Of a DNA stretch of 64,000 nt, positions 16,496 through 25,143 are shown in pieces (position 1 is the first letter of the stretch; each line of letters opens with the position of its first letter). The notes beneath the pieces were generated by a model. It made no database searches and was not told the origin of the DNA. It saw only the letters and a list, made by a program, of their open reading frames with translations. A program made the position numbers and the translations under genes. The DNA is from Pannonibacter indicus (GTDB taxonomy: Bacteria > Pseudomonadota > Alphaproteobacteria > Rhizobiales > Stappiaceae): contig NZ_LIPT01000012.1 of assembly GCF_001418225.1 (NCBI RefSeq), forward strand, positions 51,700 through 115,699. Direction: 5' to 3'.

Positions 16496-18577
16496 ATGCA
16501 CATGACTGCCGCCCCGCGCCGTCTTGAAAGCCATGTTTGCGGACGCTGGATTGCCGGAACCGGCGAGGGCCAGCTTCTGCGTGATGCGGCCACCGGTGCG
16601 CCGGTGGCTGAAGTGGATGCCACCGGCCTCGACTTTGCCGCCGCGCTCGACTACGGGCGGCGGACGGGCGGGGCGAAGCTGCGCGCCATGTCCTTCCACG
16701 ACCGGGCGGCGATGCTGAAGGCGCTTGGCCTGCATCTCATGGAGCAAAAGGAAGCGCTCTACGCCGAGAGCCTGCACACGGGCGCGACCCGCGCCGATGG
16801 CTGGATCGACATCGAGGGCGGCATCGGCACCATGCTGACCTTTGCTTCCAAGGGCCGGCGCGAGCTGCCCAACACCCGCGTGCTGACCGATGGCGATGTG
16901 GAGCCCCTGTCCCGCGACAACAGTTTCAGCGCCCAGCACATCCTGACGCCGCTGCGCGGTGTCGCCGTCCACATCAACGCCTTCAACTTCCCCGTCTGGG
17001 GCATGCTGGAAAAGATCGCGCCCACCCTGCTGGCGGGCGTGCCCTGCATCGTCAAGCCGGCAAGCCAGACCGCCTATCTGACCGAACTGTGCGTGCGCCA
17101 GATCATCGCCTCGGGCATTCTGCCGGAAGGCGCGCTGCAACTGATCTGCGGCAGCGTTGGCGATCTTCTCGACCATGTGACCGGGCAGGACGCGGTGACC
17201 TTCACCGGCTCCGCCGCAACGGGCCGCAAGCTGAAGGCGCATCCGGCCGTGGTGGCCAATGCGGTGCGCTTCACCATGGAGGCCGACAGCCTCAACGCGG
17301 CGATCCTCGGCCCTGACGCTGCGCCGGGCACGCCGGAGTTCGACCTCTTCGTCAAGGAGGTGGCCCGTGAGATGACCGCCAAGGCCGGGCAGAAATGCAC
17401 CGCTATCCGCCGCGTCATGGCCCCGCGTGCCCATGTGGAGCCGCTGATCGAGGCCCTGCGCGAGCGGCTTGGCAAGGTGCTGCCGGGCCTGCCGGGCGAG
17501 GAGGCAACGCGCATGGGCGCGCTCGCCAGCCTCGACCAGCGGCAGGAAGTGCGCGAGCGCATCGCAGAACTCAAGGCCGGTGCGGAAATCGTTGCGGGCA
17601 ACCCGGATGAGGTGCGCCTTGCCTCGGGTGATGCGCAGGCCGGTGCCTTCCTCAACCCGGTGCTGATGTATTGCGCGAGGCCCTTCGAGGCCGGCGCCGT
17701 GCATGATGTGGAGGCCTTCGGCCCGGTGTCCACCGTCATGCCCTATGATGATCTGGAAGAAGCCGTCGAGCTCGCTCAGATGGGCAAGGGCTCGCTGGTG
17801 TCCTCGGTCTTCACCGATGATCCGAAAGTGGCCGAGGAGATGGTGCTGGGCCTTGCGCCCTTCCATGGCCGCGTGCTGATCGGCAACCGCGCTTCCGCCA
17901 AGTCCTCCACCGGCCATGGCTCGCCGCTGGCGCCGCTGGTGCATGGCGGGCCGGGCCGGGCCGGGGGCGGCGAGGAAATGGGCGGCATGCGCGGCGTGAA
18001 GCACTACATGCAGCGCACGGCCGTGCAAGGCACGCCCCGGCTGCTCTCTGCCGTCACGGGCCGCTGGATCGAGGGGGCGGAGGCACAGCAAGGCATCCAT
18101 CCCTTCCGCAAGTCCCTGGCCGAGCTTGCCATCGGCGACCAGATCGTCACCGCCGCCCGTGAAGTGACGCAGGAGGATGTGGAGCATTTCGCCCATTTCA
18201 CCGGCGACACCTTCTACGCCCACATGGACAGCGCTGCGGCGAAAGCCAATCCGTTCTTCGACGACCGGGTCGCCCACGGCTACCTCATCGCCTCCTTCGC
18301 CGCCGGGCTGTTCGTCGATCCGGCGCCGGGCCCGGTGCTGGCCAATTACGGCGTCGACAACCTGCGCTTCCTCACCCCGGTCTATTTCGGCGACACATTG
18401 CAGGTGCGCCTGACCTGCAAGGAAATCAACCCCCGCGCCAATGCCGAACATGGCGAAGTGCGCTGGGACTGCCAGGTCACCAACCAGTCGGGAGAGGTCG
18501 TGGCGCAATATGACGTGCTCACCATGGTCGCCAAGACATGGCCGCCCGTGGCGGAGGTGGTGAAGGCGGCGGAGTAG
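16496..18577 (+). CDS. paaZ: PaaZ, oxepin-CoA hydrolase / 3-oxo-5,6-dehydrosuberyl-CoA semialdehyde dehydrogenase
   Basis: A 693-residue bifunctional protein. Residues 1 to about 520 are an aldehyde dehydrogenase with FTMEADSLNAA (base Glu region) and nucleophile Cys301 in AGQKCTAIRR. Residues about 535-690 are a MaoC-like hydratase with HFAHFTGDTFYAHMD and HGYLIASFAAGLF. It opens the oxepin ring and oxidises the resulting aldehyde. Length agrees with E. coli PaaZ (681). AAAGAAGGA precedes ATG 16496; a second ATG follows two codons later. It is separated from paaE by 82 bases. Confidence 0.96.
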   Translation: MHMTAAPRRLESHVCGRWIAGTGEGQLLRDAATGAPVAEVDATGLDFAAALDYGRRTGGAKLRAMSFHDRAAMLKALGLHLMEQKEALYAESLHTGATRADGWIDIEGGIGTMLTFASKGRRELPNTRVLTDGDVEPLSRDNSFSAQHILTPLRGVAVHINAFNFPVWGMLEKIAPTLLAGVPCIVKPASQTAYLTELCVRQIIASGILPEGALQLICGSVGDLLDHVTGQDAVTFTGSAATGRKLKAHPAVVANAVRFTMEADSLNAAILGPDAAPGTPEFDLFVKEVAREMTAKAGQKCTAIRRVMAPRAHVEPLIEALRERLGKVLPGLPGEEATRMGALASLDQRQEVRERIAELKAGAEIVAGNPDEVRLASGDAQAGAFLNPVLMYCARPFEAGAVHDVEAFGPVSTVMPYDDLEEAVELAQMGKGSLVSSVFTDDPKVAEEMVLGLAPFHGRVLIGNRASAKSSTGHGSPLAPLVHGGPGRAGGGEEMGGMRGVKHYMQRTAVQGTPRLLSAVTGRWIEGAEAQQGIHPFRKSLAELAIGDQIVTAAREVTQEDVEHFAHFTGDTFYAHMDSAAAKANPFFDDRVAHGYLIASFAAGLFVDPAPGPVLANYGVDNLRFLTPVYFGDTLQVRLTCKEINPRANAEHGEVRWDCQVTNQSGEVVAQYDVLTMVAKTWPPVAEVVKAAE

Positions 18578-18657
18578 GGGGGCTTTGCGGCCAATCCGGC
18601 GGCCATTCCGGGCGGAGATAATGGCAACGCCCTTGGTCTCCATCGGCGCTTTCCCAC

Positions 18658-18785
18658 CCACCGCGCCGTCCCCGCCTTGTGCGGGGACCTGTAAGGGGCG
18701 CAGTGCGGCTGTGTTCTGCGGCTATTGCCGAGTGAAAGCGTTTGATGCCGGGAGGCAGTGCCCGCCTGACAGGCCCCCGCCAGTT
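18658..18785. repeat. Intergenic hairpin repeat (second family), copy 1
   Basis: Between paaZ and the next gene (18,578-18,937) lies GTCCCCGCC-ttgt-GCGGGGACCTGTAAGG, followed about 90 bases later by GACAGGCCCCCGCC. The same order of modules appears at 47,858-47,990. The rest of this gap contains the tandem repeat at 18822 and no gene. Confidence 0.65.
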
Positions 18786-18821
18786 CCTCATCCAGCATTT
18801 CGCTTATGGTTTCGCATGAAT

Positions 18822-18872
18822 GTGGGTTTGAAATGTGGGTTTGAAATGTGGGTTTGAAATGTGGGTTTGAGG
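18822..18872 (+). repeat. Tandem 13-bp repeat, nearly four copies
   Basis: The unit GTGGGTTTGAAAT is repeated head to tail from 18822; three copies are exact and the fourth ends after 11 bases. It lies about 65 bases before an RHH antitoxin gene. Confidence 0.95.
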
Positions 18873-18937
18873 CTGCCGCCAGAAGCCCGGGTCACGAAGC
18901 TTGGAAGAGGTGCTGCACTGGAGTATGATTGGCCTTC

Positions 18938-19207
18938 ATGAAAGAGGTGCCCAGCATGCCGCAGCGCCCCGGGGCGGAGCCTGTCACCATCCGCACCTCA
19001 AGGGTGGCGGAGATTGATGCCTTGGCGAATGCCACGGGCCGCTCCCGCGATGACATCGTCAATCAGGCGATTGAACAATATCTGGATATCAACATCTGGC
19101 AGATGGAGCGGATCGAAGCCGGGATTGCCGCGATGCGTGAGGGGGACATTCTACCTGCCGGGGATGTCTTCGCCGCGATAGCCGCAAAGCATGGCTGGGC
19201 GCGTTGA
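18938..19207 (+). CDS. Ribbon-helix-helix antitoxin (CopG/ParD-like)
   Basis: An 89-residue protein with a ribbon-helix-helix segment (EPVTIRTSRVAEIDALANATGRSRDDIVNQAIEQYL) and a C-terminal tail, DILPAGDVFAAIAAKHGW, typical of antitoxins paired with ParE/RelE toxins. ATG 18938 and ATG 18956 are both possible starts. The gene is intact and overlaps the start of the toxin remnant, which carries a frameshift. It may persist as an autoregulator or as protection against related toxins. Confidence 0.8.
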   Translation: MKEVPSMPQRPGAEPVTIRTSRVAEIDALANATGRSRDDIVNQAIEQYLDINIWQMERIEAGIAAMREGDILPAGDVFAAIAAKHGWAR

Positions 19208-19511
19208 AGCGCCTGATCATTTCGGGGCCCGCTGCCCGCGGCCTTGACGAAATTCTTGACTATATTGCGGCCGATAATCCGGCTGCCGCCGAAAAGGTAT
19301 ACAAGGCGTTGAGACAGCTGTGCAGATGCTGCCGCAATATCCCGGGTTGGGGCGCAATGGCCGCCATCCTGAAACTCGGGAACTGAGTGTTCCGGGGTTG
19401 CCCTATATGGTCATCTATCACACCAGTCCTGATGCCGTGACCATTCTGGCAGTCTTCCATGGCGCCCGCGATCTCGCGCGGGCCCTGCGGGAGCGCGGGC
19501 AGCCGGGCTGA
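19204..19511 (+). pseudogene. ParE/RelE-type toxin, frameshifted
   Basis: The first part reads MKRLIISGPAARGLDEILDYIAADNPAAAEKVYKALRQ in one frame. The remainder, VQMLPQYPGLGRNGRHPETREL ... MVIYHTSPDAVTILAVFHGARD, continues in the -1 frame from about 19315. Together they make a normal toxin of about 102 residues, so one base appears to be missing near 19308-19320. The original frame stops at 19386, losing the catalytic C-terminal strands. No slippery heptamer is visible, so programmed frameshifting is unlikely; a sequencing error cannot be excluded. Confidence 0.8.
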
Positions 19512-19537
19512 TCCCTTCCCATTCCCTTCCCAATCCC

Positions 19538-20155
19538 TCACCTGACCGCCTTGATCCCCTCCAGGATCAGTGTCGTGGCGACGCCGGCGTAGTCTTCGCG
19601 GCTGATGCGGCCGCCGTCGCGGAACCACATGTAGACCCAGTTCATCATGCCGAAGAGGGACATGGTGACGGGCATCAGGAGCGGGCGTTCGGGGCTGTTG
19701 AGGTCCGGGTTGATCAACTCCAGCACGGTGGAGAAGCGCCGCACGATCCGGCGCTCCAGCGCGGTGATGCCGGCCTTCTGCTCATCGGAGAGGGCGGAGG
19801 TGGCGTTGAGCTGGACCTTGTGCTGGTTGTCCGCGCCCCGGTAGTTCTCCAGAACCGCGCCAACCAGCCGCCGCAGCCTGTCGCCGGGGGGCAGGGCCGG
19901 GTCATCGGCGGCCTCGATGGCCTCATCCAGCGCTTCAAGATGTGTGACGATGATGGCGTAGATCAGCGCGTCCTTGCTCGGATAATAATGATAGAGCAAG
20001 GCTTTGGACACCTGCGCAACGCTGGCGATCTGGGACATGGAGGCTTTTTCCATGCCCTGCTCGGCGAAGACCTGCGCTGCCTTGTCCAGAATGCTGCGCT
20101 GCTTCTCTTCAAAGTCTGCTGCCCGCGTGCGAGCCATCTTGCTGTTCCTGTTCAT
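19538..20155 (-). CDS. paaR: TetR-family regulator, PaaR-like
   Basis: A 205-residue TetR-type protein. The N-terminal helix-turn-helix is MSQIASVAQVSKALLYHYYPSKDALIYAI; the start MARTRAADFEEKQRSILDKAAQVFAEQGM resembles TetR regulators encoded with paa genes in beta- and alphaproteobacteria (PaaR). The C-terminal ligand domain would sense phenylacetyl-CoA. ATG 20155 or ATG 20137 may be the start. It lies downstream of paaK in the same direction. The paired GACCGG-containing operators before paaA and near paaG are the probable targets. Function is inferred from family and context. Confidence 0.75.
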   Translation of the reverse strand: MNRNSKMARTRAADFEEKQRSILDKAAQVFAEQGMEKASMSQIASVAQVSKALLYHYYPSKDALIYAIIVTHLEALDEAIEAADDPALPPGDRLRRLVGAVLENYRGADNQHKVQLNATSALSDEQKAGITALERRIVRRFSTVLELINPDLNSPERPLLMPVTMSLFGMMNWVYMWFRDGGRISREDYAGVATTLILEGIKAVR

Positions 20156-20250
20156 GACAAACGGGCGGATTGCGCGTTGTTTAGCTGATCCGCCCCCGCT
20201 TGTCAGGGGTTCGCCCGAGGGCTGTGATGCCGCAGGGGGCTTGATGTTGT

Positions 20251-20373
20251 GCCGCTCAGGCGCCGCGCGGGCTTGATGATTGACCGCTCAAGCGCCGCAC
20301 GGGCTTTAATTGCGCCAAGGCGCTAAGATGCTGGCGCATCACGCCTTGGACCGCTCAGACGCCGCACGGGCTT
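20251..20373 (+). repeat. Three copies of a 23-bp repeat between paaK and the TetR gene
   Basis: CCGCTCA, two variable bases, then CGCCGC, G or A, and CGGGCTT occurs at 20252-20274, 20284-20306 and 20351-20373, with a partial fourth near 20230. The last copy touches the paaK stop codon. The gap 20,156-20,372 also contains an inverted repeat GGCGGAT ... ATCCGCC (20164-20195) near the TetR start. Confidence 0.85.
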
Positions 20374-21683
20374 CATTCCTTCGGCCTGTTGTCCACCACC
20401 CGTTTTGCCTTGCCTTCCGAGCGGGCGACGCCGCCGGGAGGCGTGATGTTGATGCGGGCCGAGACGCCGACCACGGCCTTGATGTGATGGGCCAGTTCCC
20501 CGGCGGAGGCCTTGCGGGCATCATCGCCTGCCATGTCCGGCGTGCATTCCACATGCACGGTCATGGTGTCCATGCGCCCGCCGCGGCTCAGCTCGATCTG
20601 GAAATGCGGGGCAAGGCCCTTGCATTTGAGGATCTGCTCCTCGATCTGCGTCGGAAACACGTTGACGCCGCGCAGGATGATCATGTCATCGCTGCGGCCT
20701 GTGATCTTTTCGATGCGCCGCATGGACCGGGCGGTGCCGGGCAGAAGCCGCGTCAGGTCGCGGGTGCGGTAGCGCACCATCGGCAGGCCTTCCTTGGTGA
20801 GGGTGGTGAACACCAACTCGCCCATCTGACCATCGGGGAGCACCTCGCCCGTCACCGGATCGATGATTTCCGGGTAGAAATGGTCTTCCCACACATGCAG
20901 GCCGTCCTTGGTCTCCACGCATTCCTGCGCCACGCCCGGCCCCATGATTTCCGACAGGCCGTAGATATCGACCGCGTGCATGTCGAAGGCCTGCTCGATT
21001 TCCTCGCGCATGGCGTTGGTCCAGGGCTCGGCGCCGAAGATGCCGGTCTTCAGCGAGGACTGGCGCGGATCGAGCCCCTGACGTCGGAACTCGTCAAGAA
21101 TGGCCAGCATGTAGGACGGGGTGACCATGATGATGTCCGGCTGGAAATCGGTGATCAGCGTTACCTGCCGCTCGGTCTGGCCGCCGGAAACCGGCACCAC
21201 GGTGCAGCCCAGCCGCTCCGCGCCGAAATGGGCGCCAAGACCGCCGGTGAACAGGCCATAGCCATAGGCATTGTGCAGCATGTCTCCGGGCCGCCCGCCT
21301 GCGGCGCGGATGGAGCGGGCCACCAGATTGGCCCAGACGTCGATGTCATTGGCGGTGTAGCCGACGACCGTGGGCTTGCCCGTGGTGCCGGAAGAGCCAT
21401 GCACCCGCGTCAGCTTGTTGCGCGGCACGGCGAACATGCCGAAGGGGTAGGTGTCGCGCAGATCCTGCTTGGTGGTGAAGGGGAAGCGGGCAATGTCCTT
21501 CAGGCTTTTCAGCTCTTCCGGGTGCACGTCATACTCGATGAAGCGCTTGCGGTAGAAGGGCGAATTCTCATAGGCGTGCTTCAGCGACCGCTTCATGCGG
21601 TGAAACTGCAGCGCCTCGATCTCGTCACGGGACGCGGTCTCGATCGGGTCGAGCGACTTGCGGTCCGGCGTCAGGTCTTCCAT
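20373..21683 (-). CDS. paaK: Phenylacetate-CoA ligase PaaK
   Basis: A 436-residue adenylate-forming enzyme that activates phenylacetate to phenylacetyl-CoA with ATP, the entry step of the pathway. The AMP-binding P-loop VHGSSGTTGKPTVVGY is at residues 94-109. PaaK-specific landmarks include NAYGYGLFTGGLGAHFG, DIYGLSEIMGPGVAQECVE and RSDDMIILRGVNVFPTQIE. Length is normal for the family. The start ATG 21683 is preceded by GGGGAGGAG. It is followed by the 23-bp repeats and the TetR gene. Confidence 0.97.
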   Translation of the reverse strand: MEDLTPDRKSLDPIETASRDEIEALQFHRMKRSLKHAYENSPFYRKRFIEYDVHPEELKSLKDIARFPFTTKQDLRDTYPFGMFAVPRNKLTRVHGSSGTTGKPTVVGYTANDIDVWANLVARSIRAAGGRPGDMLHNAYGYGLFTGGLGAHFGAERLGCTVVPVSGGQTERQVTLITDFQPDIIMVTPSYMLAILDEFRRQGLDPRQSSLKTGIFGAEPWTNAMREEIEQAFDMHAVDIYGLSEIMGPGVAQECVETKDGLHVWEDHFYPEIIDPVTGEVLPDGQMGELVFTTLTKEGLPMVRYRTRDLTRLLPGTARSMRRIEKITGRSDDMIILRGVNVFPTQIEEQILKCKGLAPHFQIELSRGGRMDTMTVHVECTPDMAGDDARKASAGELAHHIKAVVGVSARINITPPGGVARSEGKAKRVVDNRPKE

Positions 21684-21780
21684 GGTCTCCTCCCCAGGAT
21701 ATCCAGTCTCATGCTTGGTTTCGTGTGCTCACGGGGCGCATGTGAGTCTTGCTGTCAGTTCCCGTCCATTTCCGGCTCCG

Positions 21781-21848
21781 GGCCCCCCAACCCTCACCCC
21801 TCACCCCTCCCCACGAGGGGGAGGGGGCGGAGAGGCTGTGCCGTGAGC
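21781..21848. repeat. Intergenic mosaic repeat, copy between paaI and paaK
   Basis: ACCCCTCCCCACGAGGGGG, followed by AGGGGGCGGAGAGGCTGTGCCGTGAG, fills most of the 167-base gap between paaI and paaK. The inverted CCCC/GGGG core and the GAGAGGCTGTGCCG tail are the standard modules of this family. The second part is almost the same as the copies at 31,665 and 30,240. Confidence 0.85.
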
Positions 21849-21850
21849 CC

Positions 21851-22297
21851 TCACCCCTCGGGAATATGCGTGCCCTTGATGGTGCGGCAGTGGCCGCGGA
21901 ATTCGGCGAGATGCTGGCCGTCCTGATTGGTGATGCGCACGTCGTAGATGCCCGAGCGGCCCTGCCGCGACACTTCCACGGCCTGCGCCGTCAGCCGGTC
22001 GCCGATGCGTCCGGGCAGGAGGTAGGTGATGGAGCAGTGCTGCGCGACGGCGTGCTGGTTGCGGCTGTTGCAGGCAAAGGCGAAGGCGCTGTCGGCCAGC
22101 GTGAACAGATAGCCGCCGTGGCAGGTGCCGTGCCCGTTGGACATGGCGGCGGTGATGGTCATGCTGATCGTCGCGGTGCCGGGGCCGACCTGTTCAAGGC
22201 GCATGCCAAGCTCTTGCGTGGCAGTGTCACCTTCCCACAGGGAGCGGGCGGAGGCTTCGGCAATTTCCTGCGGGGTCATGGCGCTGAGCGGTTTCAT
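21851..22297 (-). CDS. paaI: PaaI hydroxyphenylacetyl-CoA thioesterase
   Basis: A 148-residue hot-dog-fold thioesterase. The family motif NGHGTCHGGYLFTLADSAFAFACN (residues 54-77, catalytic Asp69) and late segment YDVRITNQDGQHLAEFRGHCRTI identify PaaI. It hydrolyses ring-hydroxylated phenylacetyl-CoA by-products so that CoA is not trapped. Its start overlaps the paaG stop by four bases, so the two are translationally coupled. Confidence 0.95.
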   Translation of the reverse strand: MKPLSAMTPQEIAEASARSLWEGDTATQELGMRLEQVGPGTATISMTITAAMSNGHGTCHGGYLFTLADSAFAFACNSRNQHAVAQHCSITYLLPGRIGDRLTAQAVEVSRQGRSGIYDVRITNQDGQHLAEFRGHCRTIKGTHIPEG

Positions 22298-23106
22298 TGG
22301 CCCTTGAACTCCGGCTTGCGCTTTTCAAGAAAGGCGGTGACGCCTTCGGCATAGTCGGCGCTGCGCCCGGCCTGGCGCTGCAAATCGCGCTCCATGTCGA
22401 GCTGTTCGTCCAGAGAATTGGTTGCCGCAGCCTGAATGAGCCGCTTGGTGAGGCCCAGACCCAGCGTGGGACCGGCGGCGAGCGAGGCGGCCAGCGCCAC
22501 GGCTTCGCCCATCAGCGCGTCATCTTCCAAGGCCTTCCAGATCAGGCCCCAGCTGGCGGCGGTTTCTGCGGGCAGGGGCTCGGCGGTCAGCGCCAGAGCC
22601 TTGGCGCGGGGCTCGCCCAGAATGCGGGCAAGGCTCCAGCTGCCGCCGGCATCCGGAATGAGGCCGATCTTGGCGAAGGCCTGAATGAAACGGGCGGATT
22701 TTGCGGCCAGAACGATGTCGCAGGCCAGCGCGATATTGGCGCCGGCCCCTGCGGCCACACCGTTGACGGCGCAGACAATGGGCTTTTCGAGGCTGCGGAT
22801 CAGGCGGAGCGTGGGGTTGTAGAAGGTCTCCAGCGTGTGGCCGAGGTCCGGCGCCGGGCCGCCCTTGCGCGGGTCGCGGTCGCCCAGATCCTGCCCGGCA
22901 CAGAAGCCGCGGCCTGAACCCGTCAGCAGCACGGCGCGCACGGCCGCATCCTCATGGGCGCGGGTCAGGCCGGCGCGCAGGGCAAGGTGCATCTCTTCGT
23001 TGAACGAATTGAGCTTTTCCGGCCGGTTCAGCGTCAGGCGCAGCACGCCGTTGTCCAGCGCCACCAGAACGGTGCTGGTTGCAGTTTCTGGCCCAGTTTC
23101 TGGCAT
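22294..23106 (-). CDS. paaG: PaaG 1,2-epoxyphenylacetyl-CoA isomerase
   Basis: A 270-residue crotonase-fold protein. Oxyanion-hole regions are GSGRGFCAGQDLGDR and VNGVAAGAGANIALACDIVLA, and the isomerase-type acidic residue lies in LIPDAGGSWSLARILG; FCAGQDL is typical of PaaG. It converts the ring epoxide to oxepin-CoA. ATG 23106 is preferred over ATG 23160, because GGGAGGAGACAAG precedes it and the upstream extension overlaps the operator. It diverges from the importer genes; paaI and probably paaK follow it. Confidence 0.93.
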   Translation of the reverse strand: MPETGPETATSTVLVALDNGVLRLTLNRPEKLNSFNEEMHLALRAGLTRAHEDAAVRAVLLTGSGRGFCAGQDLGDRDPRKGGPAPDLGHTLETFYNPTLRLIRSLEKPIVCAVNGVAAGAGANIALACDIVLAAKSARFIQAFAKIGLIPDAGGSWSLARILGEPRAKALALTAEPLPAETAASWGLIWKALEDDALMGEAVALAASLAAGPTLGLGLTKRLIQAAATNSLDEQLDMERDLQRQAGRSADYAEGVTAFLEKRKPEFKGQ

Positions 23107-23158
23107 GGTCTTGTCTCCTCCCGTCCGGGCCATGGGACCGGACATAAAAAGCTCTTGC

Positions 23159-23184
23159 ATAAACCGACCGGCCGGTCAATGATA
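23159..23184. promoter_or_regulatory. TetR-type operator in the paaG/importer divergent region
   Basis: A 26-base site with core CGACCGGCCGGTCA, preceded by ATAAAC and followed by GATA, matches the site before paaA at 22 of 26 positions. It lies 53 bases before paaG and about 200 bases before the importer binding-protein gene, so it could control both directions. Confidence 0.75.
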
Positions 23185-23386
23185 ATCCTTGCCGGTCAGG
23201 GATGGGCCGGCGGGAGGACTTCGCAAGGACCTGTTGGACGGCTGCTCGCCGGGCACTGCCCGCAGGCAGCGCTGATCTGTGTCCCTGCCGTTATACCCCC
23301 GTTCGGGCTGGCCAGAGGAGTGGCCGTTCGGATGGGCCGCATCCTGAAGAGAAGACATACCGGTCCGGTTTCCGTGGGAGGAGAGC

Positions 23387-24544
23387 ATGAAGACCTATTT
23401 GACGACAACTGCGCTGGCAGTGGCGGCCGGGCTTGGCCTTGGCCTTGGACTTGTCACTGGCGCGCTTGCCGAAATCCGCATTGGCGCATCCATTTCCGCA
23501 ACCGGCCCGGCGGCCTTCCTGGGCGATCCGGAAGCCAAGACGCTGGAAATGCTGGTCGAGGAAATCAACGCCAAAGGCGGCGTCAACGGCGAGAAGATCA
23601 CCCTCATTTCCTATGATGACGGCGGCGACCCCAACAAGGCCCGCACCTTCGCCACCCGCCTTGTGGAGGATGACGAGGTGGTGGCCATCATCGGCGGCAC
23701 CACGACCGGCACCACCATGTCGATCCTGTCGGTGGCGGAAGATGCGGAAGTGCCGTTCATCTCGCTGGCCGGTGCCATCGACATCATCAGCCCGGTGAAG
23801 CCGCACACCTTCAAGACCCCGCATACCGACCGCATGGCCTGCCAGAAGATCTTCGAGGACATGAAGAAGCGCGGCCTGACGAAAATCGGCATGATTTCCG
23901 GCACGGATGGTTTCGGGGCTTCCATGCAGGCGCAGTGCAAGTCGGTGGCCGGTGACTACGGCATCGAGATCCTGGCCGACGAGACCTATGATCCCAAGGA
24001 CGCCGACATGACGGCGCAGCTGACCAAGATCAAGGCCACGGCCGGCGTGCAGGCGGTGCTGAATCCCGGCTTCGGCCAGGGCCCGTCCATCGTGACGCGC
24101 AACTACAAGCAGCTGGCCGTCGGCCTGCCGTTCTACCAGTCCCATGGCGTTGCCTCCGATGGCTTCATCAAGCTGGCGGGCGAGGATGCGGCCGAAGGCG
24201 TGCGCCTGCCGGGCACGGCGCTGCTGGTGGCGGACCTGCTGAAGGATGGCGATCCGCAGAAGCCTGCGGTGGATGCCTACAAGGCCGCATTCGAGGCCCG
24301 CACCGGCACGCCGGTCAGCACCTTCGGCGGCTATGCCCATGATGCCTTCCTCATCCTCGTGGATGCGCTGACGCGGGCAGGCTCTGCCGAGCCGGGCGCG
24401 ATCCGCGATGCCATCGAGGCAACCTCGGGCCTTGCCGGCACCACGGGCATTTACACCATGTCCCCTGAAGACCACCTCGGCCTCGACCTCTCCGCCTTCC
24501 GCATGCTGGAAATCAAGGGCGGCAAGTGGACGGTCGTAGAGTGA
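23387..24544 (+). CDS. Liv-type ABC importer substrate-binding protein, probable phenylacetate or aromatic acid uptake
   Basis: A 385-residue periplasmic protein with a Sec signal (LAVAAGLGLGLGLVTGALA) and the Leu/Ile/Val-binding fold: EIRIGASISATGPAAFLGDPEA, NGEKITLISYDDGGDPNKA and FGGYAHDAFLILVDAL. HAAT-family binding proteins of this kind often take aromatic acids in catabolic clusters. Position beside paaG and the shared operator point to phenylacetate or a precursor. GGGAGGAGAGC precedes ATG 23387. A 600-base repeat-filled gap separates it from the permease genes. Confidence 0.85.
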   Translation: MKTYLTTTALAVAAGLGLGLGLVTGALAEIRIGASISATGPAAFLGDPEAKTLEMLVEEINAKGGVNGEKITLISYDDGGDPNKARTFATRLVEDDEVVAIIGGTTTGTTMSILSVAEDAEVPFISLAGAIDIISPVKPHTFKTPHTDRMACQKIFEDMKKRGLTKIGMISGTDGFGASMQAQCKSVAGDYGIEILADETYDPKDADMTAQLTKIKATAGVQAVLNPGFGQGPSIVTRNYKQLAVGLPFYQSHGVASDGFIKLAGEDAAEGVRLPGTALLVADLLKDGDPQKPAVDAYKAAFEARTGTPVSTFGGYAHDAFLILVDALTRAGSAEPGAIRDAIEATSGLAGTTGIYTMSPEDHLGLDLSAFRMLEIKGGKWTVVE

Positions 24545-24587
24545 GGTGACGAGGGGGGCTGTCCCGGACTTTTGGTCCGGGGCTCCT

Positions 24588-25075
24588 CCTGGGGCAGTGT
24601 CTGCATCGGACAGCCAGTCAGGCTCCAGTTCCTCTCCCCCTTGAGGGGGAGATGCCTCCGGCAGGGGCAGAGGGGGGAACTGACTGTCCGTTTGTGAGAA
24701 AGGTTCTGCCGTGCTGAGGCGCTGCCACCCCCCTCTGTCAGCTCGCGCTGACATCTCCCCCTCAAGGGCGGAGAGGGGCGCTGCGGCAAGAAGCGAGTGC
24801 GATCCTCTTCCTTGCCTCTGATGCAAACGCTGCTCTTGGGTGAGAGGAACTGGTGCCTGACTTGTGGTTCGTGCCCCGGCCTCTCCGCTCCCCTCCCCCT
24901 TGAGGGGAGGGCCGGGGGTGGGGGTAACGGGCTGAGAACATGGGGTATTTTCGTTGCAGATGCGCTGTCCGGAGATGAGGAGCGGCTATTCGGGGCCTCC
25001 CGTGGAGTACCCCCGCCCCTCACCCCTCCCCTCAAGGGGGAGGGGAAATGAGAGGCCGTGCCGCAGAACGTCCTC
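24588..25075. repeat. Cluster of intergenic mosaic repeats within the importer operon
   Basis: The 600-base gap between the binding-protein and permease genes is almost filled by mosaic repeats. A long unit at about 24,630-24,794 has CTCTCCCCCTTGAGGGGGAG, GCAGAGGGGGGAACTGACTG, GACATCTCCCCCTCAAGG and GCTGCGGCAAG in order; it matches 40,223-40,391. Short units follow at 24,876-24,935 and 25,005-25,070. No gene or clear promoter is seen between them. Confidence 0.9.
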
Positions 25076-25143
25076 CCAGGCCAAGGCGCAGATGCCCTCT
25101 GCAAACGCTGCAATGACCACTGCATATCCAGCCGGAGACTGAC

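Noticed and set aside
18822..18872. CRISPR array or iteron origin
   Set aside because: The 13-bp units are directly adjacent with no spacers, and there is no cas or replication initiator gene beside them; the replication genes are 24 kb away.
19308..19320. Programmed -1 frameshift in the ParE-type toxin
   Set aside because: No slippery heptamer or downstream pseudoknot is evident, and RelE/ParE toxins are not known to use one. A simple one-base loss or sequencing error is more likely.
20310..21926. 538-codon plus-strand frame opposite paaK
   Set aside because: Shadow of paaK; its 3' part translates an intergenic repeat element.
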